In this document: positions 34,242 through 42,949 of the stretch, one piece after another
Layout: the number at the start of each line of letters is the position of its first letter
Numbering within the stretch: the first letter of the stretch is position 1
Source: Sva-07 sp963698435
GTDB taxonomy: Bacteria > Actinomycetota > Acidimicrobiia > Acidimicrobiales > Ilumatobacteraceae
DNA length: 64,000 bases
Assembly (NCBI GenBank): GCA_963698435.1
Contig: CAVOQV010000008.1
Location: 62,001-126,000, forward strand
Direction: 5' to 3'
Position numbers and translations under genes: made by a program
The notes under the pieces: generated by a model
What the model was told of the DNA's origin: nothing
The model's input: only the letters and a program-made list of their open reading frames with translations
The model's database searches: none

Positions 34242-36107
34242 TCAGGGCTCGCTGATCGGGGGGATCGTCACGTTGACCGCGGGAGGAACCGTCAGTTCGC
34301 TGACGGCCTCGGTGCCGTCGGCGTTGAGGATCGTGAAACCCTGGGGCGGGCTCGTGAACACGCCGGTCGGTGTGACGGCGTTGACGACCATCGTCCAGTC
34401 GCCGGGGACGGTCAACGGCAGCCCCTGTTCCTCGGGAAGCACCGCAACACCGGCGCCGGTGAGCGGGACCGGCTGGGTGATCGTGCCGATCGTGTCGTTC
34501 GTCGGCGCCGTGAAGACCACTTCGAGTCCCGACAGCCCCTCGTCGGGTTCGTCGACTTCGACCGACAGCCCCGACAATCCGACCTGATCGGTCGTGAGTC
34601 GCACGGTGACGTCCAGTCCGGCCTCCGGGGCGTCGACCTCCATCGTGATCGCGTAGTCGATGTCGGGGCCGGTCGGCACGTTCGCGGGGGGCAGCGACAG
34701 CAGCCATGCGCTCAGGGCCAGCACGATCGCGCCCGCCGCAGCCTCGACGCCGAATGCGCGTCGAAGGCGGTCGGCCATGGGAACGGTCATCTCGTTGGCA
34801 CGAGCCAAGCGTTGGCTGACGAACTGACGGGCGGACACCGCCACGAAGATCATCACCGCGACCACGATGGTTTTCAGCAGCACCACTTGGCCATGCCTGG
34901 TCCCGAACAGGTCTCCACCGTCCAGCAGGATCATCTGGACGATGCCGGTGGCGATCGTGGCACCGATGGCAAGCGTCGACAACCGACCGAACCCGCGAAC
35001 TGCGTGGACGAGGTCCTCCTCACCGGGGCCGGCCAGTACGACTCGTGCGAGGAGCACGACGCCGCCCAGCCACACCGACATGGCGAGTGCATGGATGATC
35101 GACATCGGGACACCGACGATCGCAAGGTCCATGTCGGTGCGGCTGAACCCGATCGTGACGACAGCGAGAGCGGGGATCCCGAGGGCGGCCATCTGGGTCA
35201 CCGGATCGATCACACGGTCGGGACGGAAGGCGACCCACGCACTGGCGACGACCAACACCAAGCGGGCGAGCGCCGCGATGGCTGGGACGCCGGCGTCGAA
35301 CAGATCGATCCAGTTCGTAGGATTGAAACCGCTCCCGAGACCGGTTCCGGTCACCGCTGCGGTGGCCGCAGCCACGTACAACAGCGTGCCGATGAAGGCG
35401 ACGATCCAGATGGAGCGAATGAAGCGAATGGTCACCAGGTATTCGACGCCCTCGGGCCAGGCGGCAGCGATCACGACAAGTGCGCCGAACAGGATCCCGA
35501 CGCCGAAGACCGAGATCAGACGCCCCAGCCACAGTGGGCCCTGGCCCGAATCGACATCGGACAGATTCGCGACCTCGCTCGTGGTCTCGGCGGTCGTCGA
35601 TGCCTCCCCGGTCGGGACGGTGCCGCCGGCGACGACGGTGCCGCCGGCGGCGACGGTGCCGCCGGTCGTCGGGTCGGTCGTCGGCGTGGTCGGAACGGTC
35701 GGCGGATCGTTCTCGATCGTGAAGGTGATGTTGCCCTGTCCGTTGGGCGAGCCCTCCGAGTCACTCACCACGTAGGCCGCCACGCAGGCGCCCTTCGGCA
35801 ACGAGTCGATGACCTCGGCGGTCATGGTGAGCCCGTCGGCGCTCACCTCCCGTGGCCCCACGGTGTAGAGGTCGGTGCACGTCAGGGTGATCGTGTTCAC
35901 CTCGCCGAGCGGTTCGCTGAACGTGAACGAGATCACCTCGGGCGACTGGGCGAGCGTGGAGCCGTCGGCCGGGTCGGAGGACACCAGCGTGTTCTCGGCG
36001 AGCGCGGTGCCCGGTAGCAATCCGACGATACCGGCGACGGCCAGTGCTGCGCCGGCGATCACGCGACGGACCCGACCCGAGGCTCGGAATGTTGTGCGCT
36101 CGTTCAC
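34242..36107 (-). CDS. Copper resistance protein, CopC-CopD fusion
   Basis: This 621-residue protein has a signal peptide to about residue 37 (…ALA|ENTLVSSDPADGS), a CopC-like beta-sandwich (LAQSPEVISFTFSEPLG), a low-complexity linker with GGTVAAGGTVVAGGTVP repeats, a CopD membrane domain of about eight helices, and a C-terminal extracytoplasmic beta domain resembling YtkA/FixH. Fused CopCD proteins handle copper import or delivery. The N-terminal His that opens the mature CopC and binds Cu(II) is replaced by Glu-Asn, so copper binding may differ. It ends 28 nt from ligC (convergent). Confidence 0.87.
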   Translation of the reverse strand: MNERTTFRASGRVRRVIAGAALAVAGIVGLLPGTALAENTLVSSDPADGSTLAQSPEVISFTFSEPLGEVNTITLTCTDLYTVGPREVSADGLTMTAEVIDSLPKGACVAAYVVSDSEGSPNGQGNITFTIENDPPTVPTTPTTDPTTGGTVAAGGTVVAGGTVPTGEASTTAETTSEVANLSDVDSGQGPLWLGRLISVFGVGILFGALVVIAAAWPEGVEYLVTIRFIRSIWIVAFIGTLLYVAAATAAVTGTGLGSGFNPTNWIDLFDAGVPAIAALARLVLVVASAWVAFRPDRVIDPVTQMAALGIPALAVVTIGFSRTDMDLAIVGVPMSIIHALAMSVWLGGVVLLARVVLAGPGEEDLVHAVRGFGRLSTLAIGATIATGIVQMILLDGGDLFGTRHGQVVLLKTIVVAVMIFVAVSARQFVSQRLARANEMTVPMADRLRRAFGVEAAAGAIVLALSAWLLSLPPANVPTGPDIDYAITMEVDAPEAGLDVTVRLTTDQVGLSGLSVEVDEPDEGLSGLEVVFTAPTNDTIGTITQPVPLTGAGVAVLPEEQGLPLTVPGDWTMVVNAVTPTGVFTSPPQGFTILNADGTEAVSELTVPPAVNVTIPPISEP

Positions 36108-36191
36108 GATCGTCCGAGGCTAGTTGCCCCGCCGCCCTTCAGCCCGGCCACCCGCGAGGTGGTGTGCCCCGATGCCGAAGGTGGCGATGCG

Positions 36192-36629
36192 TCAGACATC
36201 GCCGCGCCGGCAGTCCGGGGCACCCATTTCGTCGACGAGGTCGTTGCGGCCCCGGACCAGTTCGCCGATGCGAACGGTCAGTTCACCGAGCCGGTCGTCG
36301 TCATCGCCAACCGTCGCGATCGCTCTCCATGCCGCTGCTTGCTCGTCGGTGTTGCGGACGAAGGCCCGATGGTCGTCGGAGGCCTCCTCGGGTACACCGA
36401 GAGACCGTGCTCGCTCGGCCTCGTTGTCGAGCGCGCCGGCGGCGCTCGTGGCGAAGTCGGCGACACTGATCTGCTCAGGTGGTCGGGGAAGTCCATCGAG
36501 GGTCGCAGCGGTGTCGACGCAGATGGCCTGCAGGTCGACGAGGTAGTCGGCCTCGGTCACGGGAACGGGCTCGCTCGTGCACGCAGCGAGCAGCGCGATG
36601 CAGACGGGGATGATCGCGCTCGCCCTCAT
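36192..36629 (-). CDS. Putative lipoprotein of unknown function
   Basis: This 145-residue secreted protein begins MRASAIIPVCIALLAAC, a lipoprotein signal with lipobox LLAAC. The rest is acidic and helical, with a Cys near the start (QAICVDTAATLDGL) and at the end (APDCRRG), which could form a disulfide. No family recognised. It lies between copCD and dnaX, divergent from dnaX. Confidence 0.7.
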   Translation of the reverse strand: MRASAIIPVCIALLAACTSEPVPVTEADYLVDLQAICVDTAATLDGLPRPPEQISVADFATSAAGALDNEAERARSLGVPEEASDDHRAFVRNTDEQAAAWRAIATVGDDDDRLGELTVRIGELVRGRNDLVDEMGAPDCRRGDV

Positions 36630-36709
36630 CGCGGTGATGTTACGGCGCCACCGCTGCGCACAGGGTTGCGCACGCGGTCGGACCCGGGCCCGTCGCTATC
36701 GTGGCCGCG

Positions 36710-38716
36710 ATGGCCACCCAGTCGCTCTACCGTCGCTATCGGCCCCGCCGCTTCAGCGAGGTGAAGGGGCAGGACCACGTGGTGCGAGCGCTGCGTACCT
36801 CGGTTGCCGAGGGACGCGAGGGGCAGGCCTATCTCTTCTCGGGGCCTCGCGGGACCGGGAAGACCACGTCGGCGCGCATCCTCGCCAAGGTCCTCAACTG
36901 CGAGAATCCGCAGGACGGCGAGCCGTGCTGCGAGTGCGAATCGTGCCTGGCTGTCGAGCGGGGAGTGAGCTACGACGTCCACGAACTCGACGCCGCCAGC
37001 AACAACGGCGTCGATGCGATGCGCGACCTGATCGAGAAGGCGTCGCTGGGGACGCCCGGCCGTCACAAGGTGTACATCCTCGACGAAGTCCACATGCTCT
37101 CGCGCGCCGCGGAGGCGTCGTTGCTCAAGACGCTGGAGGAGCCGCCACCGCACGTCGTGTTCGTGCTGGCCACGACCGACCCGCAGAAGATGTCCGACAC
37201 GATCCGGAGCCGGACGCAGCATCTCCAGTTCCATCTCCTGCCCGCCGACACCCTGGCCGAGCATGTTCGCTGGGTGGCGTCCGATGCCGGACTCGATGTG
37301 AGCGAGGCCGCGTTGGAGCAGGCGTTGAGCCGCGGTGGTGGTTCGGCACGCGACACGCTGTCGGCGCTCGAGTTGGTGGCGAACACGGGTGACGAAGGCA
37401 TGGAGGTCGTGCCACTCGACGAGTTCGTCGAGTCGATGATCGATCGCGACCCGGGTCGCGCTCTCACCATGATCGCCCACGCGATCACCAGTGGGATGGA
37501 CCCGCGGACGCTCACCGAGGAACTGATCGCGTTCCTCCGCAACGGATTCCTGGCACTGATGGCACCGGAGCTCGTGCAGGTTCCCTCGAACCGTCTCGAC
37601 GCTCTCGCCTCGCAGGCGCAGCGGCTCGGCGCCGCTGGTCTGGTGCGCGGCATCGAACTCCTCGGTGCGGCGCTGTCCGAGATGCGTCACGCTCCTGACC
37701 CCCGGGTGTTGCTCGACGTGGCCACCGTGCAGCTCACCGCCGACAACGTCGGCGACGACACGGCGGCGCTTCTGCAGCGCCTGGAGCGTCTCGAACGCCA
37801 GGTCGCGGCCGGAGCGGCCGCGCCAGCCGGAACGACGGCGTCCGCGCCCGTCGATCCGTCGACCGGCCGGGCGGCGCTGGGCGGTCGTGCCCGAGCGGCC
37901 GCTGTCCCTGCCCCTGCGGGGCCGCCTGCCGCCGCCGCTCGGTCGACGGATGCAGGTCCCTCTGCCGGCGACGTGGTCTCGGTCTCGACCCCTGCGGCGC
38001 CGACCGGCCCGTCCGAGCCTCCGCCGGCGAGCGACGACCAGGTGCCGACTGCCGCGCCATCGGTCATCTCGGCCGACGTCTGGGAGAACACCATCCGCCC
38101 AGCGCTCCGCGGAATGGCGCGGGCGGTGTACGCCCCGGCCGGTTTCGTCGCCGGCACCGCCACGACGCTGACGCTGTCGGTCCCGAACGCCGTCCATCTC
38201 GCCAAGTGCGAGGAGCAACGGTCCGTCGTGGAGGACGCACTCGCCGAGTTCGCCGGCGCGCCGGTCCGAGTGGAACTGGTCGATGGGGGCGGCGATGGTG
38301 AACGCAGTGCCCGCCCGGCGCGCGATGCCGGACCGGGCGGTGACGGCGGGTCGGGCGGTGACGGCGGGTCGGCCCGGCAGGAGCAACCGAGCGGCGACTC
38401 CAGTCCCGCGACGAGTGCCGCCAAGCAGCCTGGCGCCTCGCCGCCGCCGACACCCGAGCAGAGCGGAGGACCCGAGACCGGTTCCGAACTCGCCTCGTCG
38501 TCACCGCGAGCCCGCGGGCTGGCTGCAGCCGCAGCGACAGCTCAGTCCGACGGCCCGTTGGCAGACGAGAGCCCGACGCCGGGAGCGGAGCTGCCCGACG
38601 ACGACGAGGTCGATCTCGACGATCTCGTCGATGCGCCGCCGGAATCGGTGAAGTCGCCCATCGATCGTCTCGCCGAGGCGTTTCCGGGCTCCGAACTGAT
38701 CGAGGAAGCAGGCTGA
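36710..38716 (+). CDS. dnaX: DNA polymerase III subunits gamma/tau
   Basis: This 668-residue clamp-loader ATPase starts ATGGCCACCCAGTCG (MATQSLYRRYRPRRF). Walker A is SGPRGTGKTTSARIL, and the zinc-binding Cys cluster is C-x(8)-CCECESC. Sensor 1 region ATTDPQKM and SRTQHLQF follow. After residue ~365 comes a Pro/Ala-rich linker and a C-terminal domain. Whether a shorter gamma form arises by frameshifting is not shown; no clear A-rich slippery site was seen. Ten nt before recR, the gene likely forms an operon with it, a common pairing in bacteria. Confidence 0.95.
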   Translation: MATQSLYRRYRPRRFSEVKGQDHVVRALRTSVAEGREGQAYLFSGPRGTGKTTSARILAKVLNCENPQDGEPCCECESCLAVERGVSYDVHELDAASNNGVDAMRDLIEKASLGTPGRHKVYILDEVHMLSRAAEASLLKTLEEPPPHVVFVLATTDPQKMSDTIRSRTQHLQFHLLPADTLAEHVRWVASDAGLDVSEAALEQALSRGGGSARDTLSALELVANTGDEGMEVVPLDEFVESMIDRDPGRALTMIAHAITSGMDPRTLTEELIAFLRNGFLALMAPELVQVPSNRLDALASQAQRLGAAGLVRGIELLGAALSEMRHAPDPRVLLDVATVQLTADNVGDDTAALLQRLERLERQVAAGAAAPAGTTASAPVDPSTGRAALGGRARAAAVPAPAGPPAAAARSTDAGPSAGDVVSVSTPAAPTGPSEPPPASDDQVPTAAPSVISADVWENTIRPALRGMARAVYAPAGFVAGTATTLTLSVPNAVHLAKCEEQRSVVEDALAEFAGAPVRVELVDGGGDGERSARPARDAGPGGDGGSGGDGGSARQEQPSGDSSPATSAAKQPGASPPPTPEQSGGPETGSELASSSPRARGLAAAAATAQSDGPLADESPTPGAELPDDDEVDLDDLVDAPPESVKSPIDRLAEAFPGSELIEEAG

Positions 38717-38725
38717 TCTCGGTCC

Positions 38726-39331
38726 ATGGCCGGCAACTACACCCCTCCCGTCCAGTCGCTGATCGACGAACTCGGCCGGCTCCCGGGCATCGGTCCGAAA
38801 TCGGCCCAACGCATCGCGTTCCATCTGCTCAAGATGCCGGTCGATGACGCCAACCGGCTTGCCCACGCGATCACCGAGGCCAAAGCTCGTGTCCGGTTCT
38901 GCGAGCGATGCTTCAACGTCGCCGACGACGTGCTGTGCCCGATCTGCAACGACGACAGTCGGGACTCGTCGTTGCTGTGCGTGGTGGAGGAGTCGCGTGA
39001 CATCGTGGCGATCGAGCGAACCGGTGAGTTCCGTGGGCGCTACCACGTCCTGCTCGGCGCCATGAGCCCGCTCGAGGGCATCGGGCCCGAGCAGCTCAAG
39101 ATCCGCGAGCTGGTGTCGCGCATCGATCCCGAAGGGGTGCAGGAGATCATCCTCTGCACCAACCCGAACACCGAAGGCGAGGTCACCGCGATGTACCTCG
39201 CCCGGCTGTTGAAGCCGATCGGCCTCACGGTCACCCGGATCGCCAGCGGGCTGCCGGTGGGTGGCGACCTCGAGTACGCGGACGAACTCACACTCGGACG
39301 AGCGCTCGAAGGCCGCCGGGCGGTCGACTGA
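38726..39331 (+). CDS. recR: Recombination protein RecR
   Basis: This 201-residue RecR has an HhH motif (LGRLPGIGPKSAQRIAFHLL), the four-Cys zinc finger (CERCFNVADDVLCPIC), a Toprim domain (LLCVVEESRDIVAIE) and C-terminal ATPase-like IASGLPVGGDLEYADELTLGRAL. With RecF/RecO it loads RecA on gapped DNA. It follows dnaX by 9 nt. Confidence 0.96.
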   Translation: MAGNYTPPVQSLIDELGRLPGIGPKSAQRIAFHLLKMPVDDANRLAHAITEAKARVRFCERCFNVADDVLCPICNDDSRDSSLLCVVEESRDIVAIERTGEFRGRYHVLLGAMSPLEGIGPEQLKIRELVSRIDPEGVQEIILCTNPNTEGEVTAMYLARLLKPIGLTVTRIASGLPVGGDLEYADELTLGRALEGRRAVD

Positions 39332-39358
39332 CACGGAGTGCCTCGGCGGACAACTGAA

Positions 39359-39450
39359 CTGGGGCACCACCTTCACGAATCGGTAGCGGGCGGACGGGCC
39401 GATTCGTTTCGATGATGCCCCAGAGGGTGGCGAATCCAGTTTCGATTCGC
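39359..39450. terminator. Composite hairpin region 3' of recR
   Basis: Arms CTGGGGCA (39359-39366) and TGCCCCAG (39416-39423) flank inner arms ACGAATCGG (39375-39383) and CCGATTCGT (39399-39407), all perfectly complementary. A second small hairpin GCGAATC/GATTCGC (39430-39436 and 39444-39450) reuses the GAATCG sequence. No T-tract follows. It separates convergent recR and the thiolase gene. Confidence 0.5.
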
Positions 39451-39626
39451 ACGATCAGTTGTTACGGATACATTACGGAATATCCGGGTTTGCGTCAAGC
39501 GTTCGTCACACAAGTCGCTCCGAGTGCCAGTATATCGACCAGGAGTGAGAAGTCAATCACCCAACGTGGTGAGTCTGGACGTCCGCGATCGACCGACGGC
39601 GTCGGATCGAGAGGGGCCAGTGACGC
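39451..39626. other. Lower-GC gap, no gene seen
   Basis: This stretch includes GTTACGGATACATTACGGAA and AGTATATCGACC, clearly poorer in GC than its surroundings. A direct TTACGGA repeat occurs. I found no supported coding frame, tRNA or known riboswitch. A small RNA or promoter is possible but unsupported. Confidence 0.3.
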
Positions 39627-40817
39627 TCAGACCGTGCGCAGAATGGCGGCGTCGCCCTGGCCGCCGCCGCCGCACAGTGCAACCGCCCCCGTGCCGCCGC
39701 CGCGACGCTTGAGCTCGTGCAGCAGCGTCAGCGCGAGCCGGTTGCCGCTCATGCCGATCGGGTGACCGAGGGCGATCGCTCCGCCGTTGACGTTGACGAT
39801 CTCGTCACTGATGCCGAGCTCGGCGATCGAGGCCAACCCGACGGCAGCGAATGCTTCGTTGATCTCGAACAGATCGAGGTCGGCGACCGCGATGCCTGCA
39901 CGCTCCGCCGCCTGCATGATCGCCCGGCTCGGCTGATGCAACAGCGAGGCGCTGTCCGGTCCGGCCACCATGCCGTACGACACGAACTCACCCAGCGGTG
40001 CGACGCCCCGGCGCTCGGCCTCGGCGCGCGACATCATGACGACGGCACTCGCGCCGTCGGAGAGTTGCGAGGCGTTGCCGGCGGTGACGGTGCCCTCCTT
40101 GTCGAACGCAGGGCGCAGCGAGCCGAGGCTCTCCATCGTCGTTCCCGGACGAACCCCTTCATCGGTCTCGACCAGGATCGGTTCGCCCTTGCGCTGCGGA
40201 ACGGCGACCGGCACGATTTCGTCGGCGAGGCGCCCGTCCTTGATCGCGTTGGCGGCCCGTTCGTTCGACGTCATCGCCATGTGGTCCTGCTGCTCGCGGG
40301 TCAGGCTCTCACCCGACGCGTAGCGGTCGGTGCCGAGGCCCATCAAACACGAGTCGAACGAGCACCACAAGCCGTCGGCGATGATGGCGTCGCGCAGCTC
40401 GGTGTTGCCGTACTTGAACCCACCGCGGGCGCCGTCAGCGATGTAGGGAGCGTTGGTCATCGACTCCATGCCGCCTGCGATCACGATGTCGGCGTCGCCT
40501 GCGGCGATCATCTGGTTCGCCAGGTAGATCGAGTTGAGCCCGGACAGGCACACCTTGTTGACGTTGACCGACGGAACGCTCATGGGGATGCCGGCCTTGA
40601 CAGCGGCCTGACGGCTGGGCACCTGGCCCTGGCCGGCCATGAGCACCTGGCCCATGATCACGTGCTGGACCTCGTCGGGCGCCACGCCCGCGCGCTCGAG
40701 CGCTGCGGAGATCGCGAACCCGCCGAGGTCGGCGGCCGAGAACGACGAGAGTGCGCCGCTCATCTTCCCGATCGGGGTGCGGGCGCCGGCGACGATGTAC
40801 GAACCTGGAGATGCCAT
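39627..40817 (-). CDS. Acetyl-CoA C-acetyltransferase (thiolase)
   Basis: This 396-residue thiolase catalyses Claisen condensation or cleavage of acyl-CoAs. The nucleophilic Cys90 lies in NVNKVCLSGLNS. The C-terminal catalytic motifs are GGAIALGHPIGMSGNR (His) and CGGGGQGDA (Cys), and NEAFAAV is intact. Next to crotonyl-CoA carboxylase/reductase, it most likely makes acetoacetyl-CoA for the ethylmalonyl-CoA route. It is transcribed divergently from ccr, with a 144-nt shared upstream region. Confidence 0.94.
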   Translation of the reverse strand: MASPGSYIVAGARTPIGKMSGALSSFSAADLGGFAISAALERAGVAPDEVQHVIMGQVLMAGQGQVPSRQAAVKAGIPMSVPSVNVNKVCLSGLNSIYLANQMIAAGDADIVIAGGMESMTNAPYIADGARGGFKYGNTELRDAIIADGLWCSFDSCLMGLGTDRYASGESLTREQQDHMAMTSNERAANAIKDGRLADEIVPVAVPQRKGEPILVETDEGVRPGTTMESLGSLRPAFDKEGTVTAGNASQLSDGASAVVMMSRAEAERRGVAPLGEFVSYGMVAGPDSASLLHQPSRAIMQAAERAGIAVADLDLFEINEAFAAVGLASIAELGISDEIVNVNGGAIALGHPIGMSGNRLALTLLHELKRRGGGTGAVALCGGGGQGDAAILRTV

Positions 40818-40961
40818 GGGGAAACGCTACCCCCATCGCCGGACCCTCGAAAAATGCTGCCAGCGCCGCCGTCGTGGGAAGGAGCGCGCGGCATTTCGGA
40901 GGTTCGTGGGTGTGATGGCCCGCTTGGCCCGCGTGATTACCGGTCAGTAACCTCACGCGCC

Positions 40962-42299
40962 ATGCAGGAGATCCTCGAGGCCATCCAGTCCGGCGCCAGC
41001 GGCGACGACATCGCCAACCTCCCGATCCCCGAGAGTTATCGGGCGGCGTTCGTTCGTCGTGAGGACACTGCGATGTTCGAAGGCGTCGAGTCGTGGGACA
41101 AGGACCCTCGCAAGTCGCTCCACGTGGACGAGGTCGCCACGCCCGAGCTCGCGCCCGACGAGGTCTACATCGCCGTGATGGCGTCGAGCATCAACTTCAA
41201 CACCGTCTGGACCTCGATCTTCGAGCCGCTCCCGACGTTCGGGTTCCTCGACAAGATGGGCCGCCAGAACGACTGGGGCAAGCGGCACTCGCTGCCGTAC
41301 CACGTGGTCGGCAGCGACGCGTCCGCCGTCGTGGTGCGTGTCGGTTCCGCCGTGCGCAACTGGAAGCCGGGTGACCGGGTCACCGTGCACTGCAACTACG
41401 TCGACGATCAGGACCCGAGCGCGCACAACGACTCGATGCTCGCCACCAACCAGCTCATCTGGGGCTTCGAGACCAACTTCGGTGGTCTCGCCGACCTCGC
41501 CGTGGTCAAGGCGAATCAGCTGATGCCGAAGCCCACACACCTGTCGTGGGAGGAGGCGGCGGTCAACGGTCTGTGCAGCTCGACGTCGTATCGCATGCTC
41601 GTCAGCGAGAACGGCGCGCAGATGAAGCAGGGCGACAGCGTGCTCATCTGGGGCGCCACCGGAGGTATCGGCGGCTACGCCGTTCAATACGTGCTGAACG
41701 GAGGCGGCACACCCATCGGGGTGGTGTCGTCGCCCGAGCGGGCCGAACTCCTCCACCGGATGGGGTGCGAGGCCGTCATCGACCGCCGCGCCGAGAACTA
41801 CCAGTTCTGGTCCGACGAGTACACCCAGGACGAATCGGAGTGGCGCCGTTTCGGCAAGAAGATCCGGGAGCTCAACGACGGCGAGGACGTCGACATCGTG
41901 TTCGAGCACCCCGGGCGTTCCACCATGGGTGCGTCGATTTTCGCTGTCAAGCGCGGCGGCACGGTCGTCACCTGTGCGGCGACGTCCGGGTACATGGTCG
42001 AGTTCGACAATCGTCACTTCTGGATGAAATTGAAGAATCTGATCGGTTCGCACTTCGCCAACTACGCCGAGTCGTACGCCGCCAACAAGCTGCTCGACCA
42101 GGGTCGGATCCAGCCGCTGCTCACCAAGACCTACGACCTCGCTCATGTCGGCGAGGCGGCGCTCACCGTGCACCACAACGAGGCCGAAGGCAAGCTCGGA
42201 GTGCTGTGCCTGGCGCCGGAGGAGGGCCTCGGCATCGACGATCCCGAGAAGCGCGAGCGCATCGGCGAAGACAAGATCACCGTCTTCCGCAGCGCGTGA
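40962..42299 (+). CDS. ccr: Crotonyl-CoA carboxylase/reductase
   Basis: This 445-residue zinc-independent MDR-family enzyme reductively carboxylates crotonyl-CoA to ethylmalonyl-CoA with NADPH and CO2. Typical Ccr sequence includes NFNTVWTSIFEPLPTF, LPYHVVGSDASAVVVRVGSAV, WKPGDRVTVHCNYVDDQDP and the Rossmann motif ILIWGATGGIGGYA-like WGATGGIGGYAVQY. FEHPGRSTMGASIF is typical of the family; E at this site holds CO2-handling contacts in characterised Ccrs. The key enzyme of the ethylmalonyl-CoA pathway, it may also supply extender units. The stop overlaps the HAD gene GTG. Confidence 0.93.
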   Translation: MQEILEAIQSGASGDDIANLPIPESYRAAFVRREDTAMFEGVESWDKDPRKSLHVDEVATPELAPDEVYIAVMASSINFNTVWTSIFEPLPTFGFLDKMGRQNDWGKRHSLPYHVVGSDASAVVVRVGSAVRNWKPGDRVTVHCNYVDDQDPSAHNDSMLATNQLIWGFETNFGGLADLAVVKANQLMPKPTHLSWEEAAVNGLCSSTSYRMLVSENGAQMKQGDSVLIWGATGGIGGYAVQYVLNGGGTPIGVVSSPERAELLHRMGCEAVIDRRAENYQFWSDEYTQDESEWRRFGKKIRELNDGEDVDIVFEHPGRSTMGASIFAVKRGGTVVTCAATSGYMVEFDNRHFWMKLKNLIGSHFANYAESYAANKLLDQGRIQPLLTKTYDLAHVGEAALTVHHNEAEGKLGVLCLAPEEGLGIDDPEKRERIGEDKITVFRSA

Positions 42300-42949
42300 C
42301 ACTGCCCGCTGCCGTCCTGTGGGACATGGACGGCACGCTCGTCGACACCGAGCCGTACTGGTTCGCGGCCGAGTTCGACCTGGTCGCCGAATTCGGCGGC
42401 ACCTGGACCGAGGCTGATGCACATTCGTTGGTCGGTTTCGACCTGCTCGACTCGGCGCACGAACTGCGGACCCGAGGTGGGGTGCGTCTCGAGCCGGTGC
42501 AGGTCGTCGACCGTCTTCTCGACGGCGTCATCGCCCGGGTCGCCCGCGAATTGCCGTGGCGGCCCGGCGCACCCGAGCTGCTGGCGGCATGTGTCGCCGA
42601 GGAGATCCCGTGTGTGCTGGTGACGATGTCGTGGCGTCGACTCGCCGAGGCGGTGATCGCTGCGGCCGCGCCGGGGTCGTTCGTGGCCTCCGTCACCGGC
42701 GACGAGGTGACCAACGGCAAGCCTGACCCTGAGCCGTATCTCGCTGCCGCTGCGGTGCTCGGCGTCGCCCCGGCCGAGTGCGTGGCGATCGAGGATTCGC
42801 CGACCGGGGTTGCCTCTGCGCTTGCTGCTGGTTGTGCGACGCTGGGGGTCCCCCATGTCGTCCCCGTCGCTGCCGCCCCCGGGCTCACCCTCGTCGACTC
42901 GCTCGTCGGCATCGAAGTCGCCGACCTCCGCCGTCTTCGAGCCCGCTGA
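42296..42949 (+). CDS. HAD-superfamily hydrolase (phosphatase-like)
   Basis: This 217-residue HAD protein has motif I WDMDGTL (Asp10, Asp12), motif II VTMSW, and motifs III/IV GKPDPEPY and CVAIEDSPTG. It resembles beta-phosphoglucomutase/phosphatase-type HADs with a helical cap. The substrate is unknown. GTG 42296 is used because it overlaps the ccr stop (GTGA), indicating coupling. It is followed by a GH18-like gene that overlaps its end if the upstream start is right. Confidence 0.85.
   Translation: MTLPAAVLWDMDGTLVDTEPYWFAAEFDLVAEFGGTWTEADAHSLVGFDLLDSAHELRTRGGVRLEPVQVVDRLLDGVIARVARELPWRPGAPELLAACVAEEIPCVLVTMSWRRLAEAVIAAAAPGSFVASVTGDEVTNGKPDPEPYLAAAAVLGVAPAECVAIEDSPTGVASALAAGCATLGVPHVVPVAAAPGLTLVDSLVGIEVADLRRLRAR

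Noticed and set aside
36626..38386. Long minus-strand open frame opposite dnaX
   Set aside because: Arg-rich and motif-free; dnaX on the plus strand has all expected motifs.
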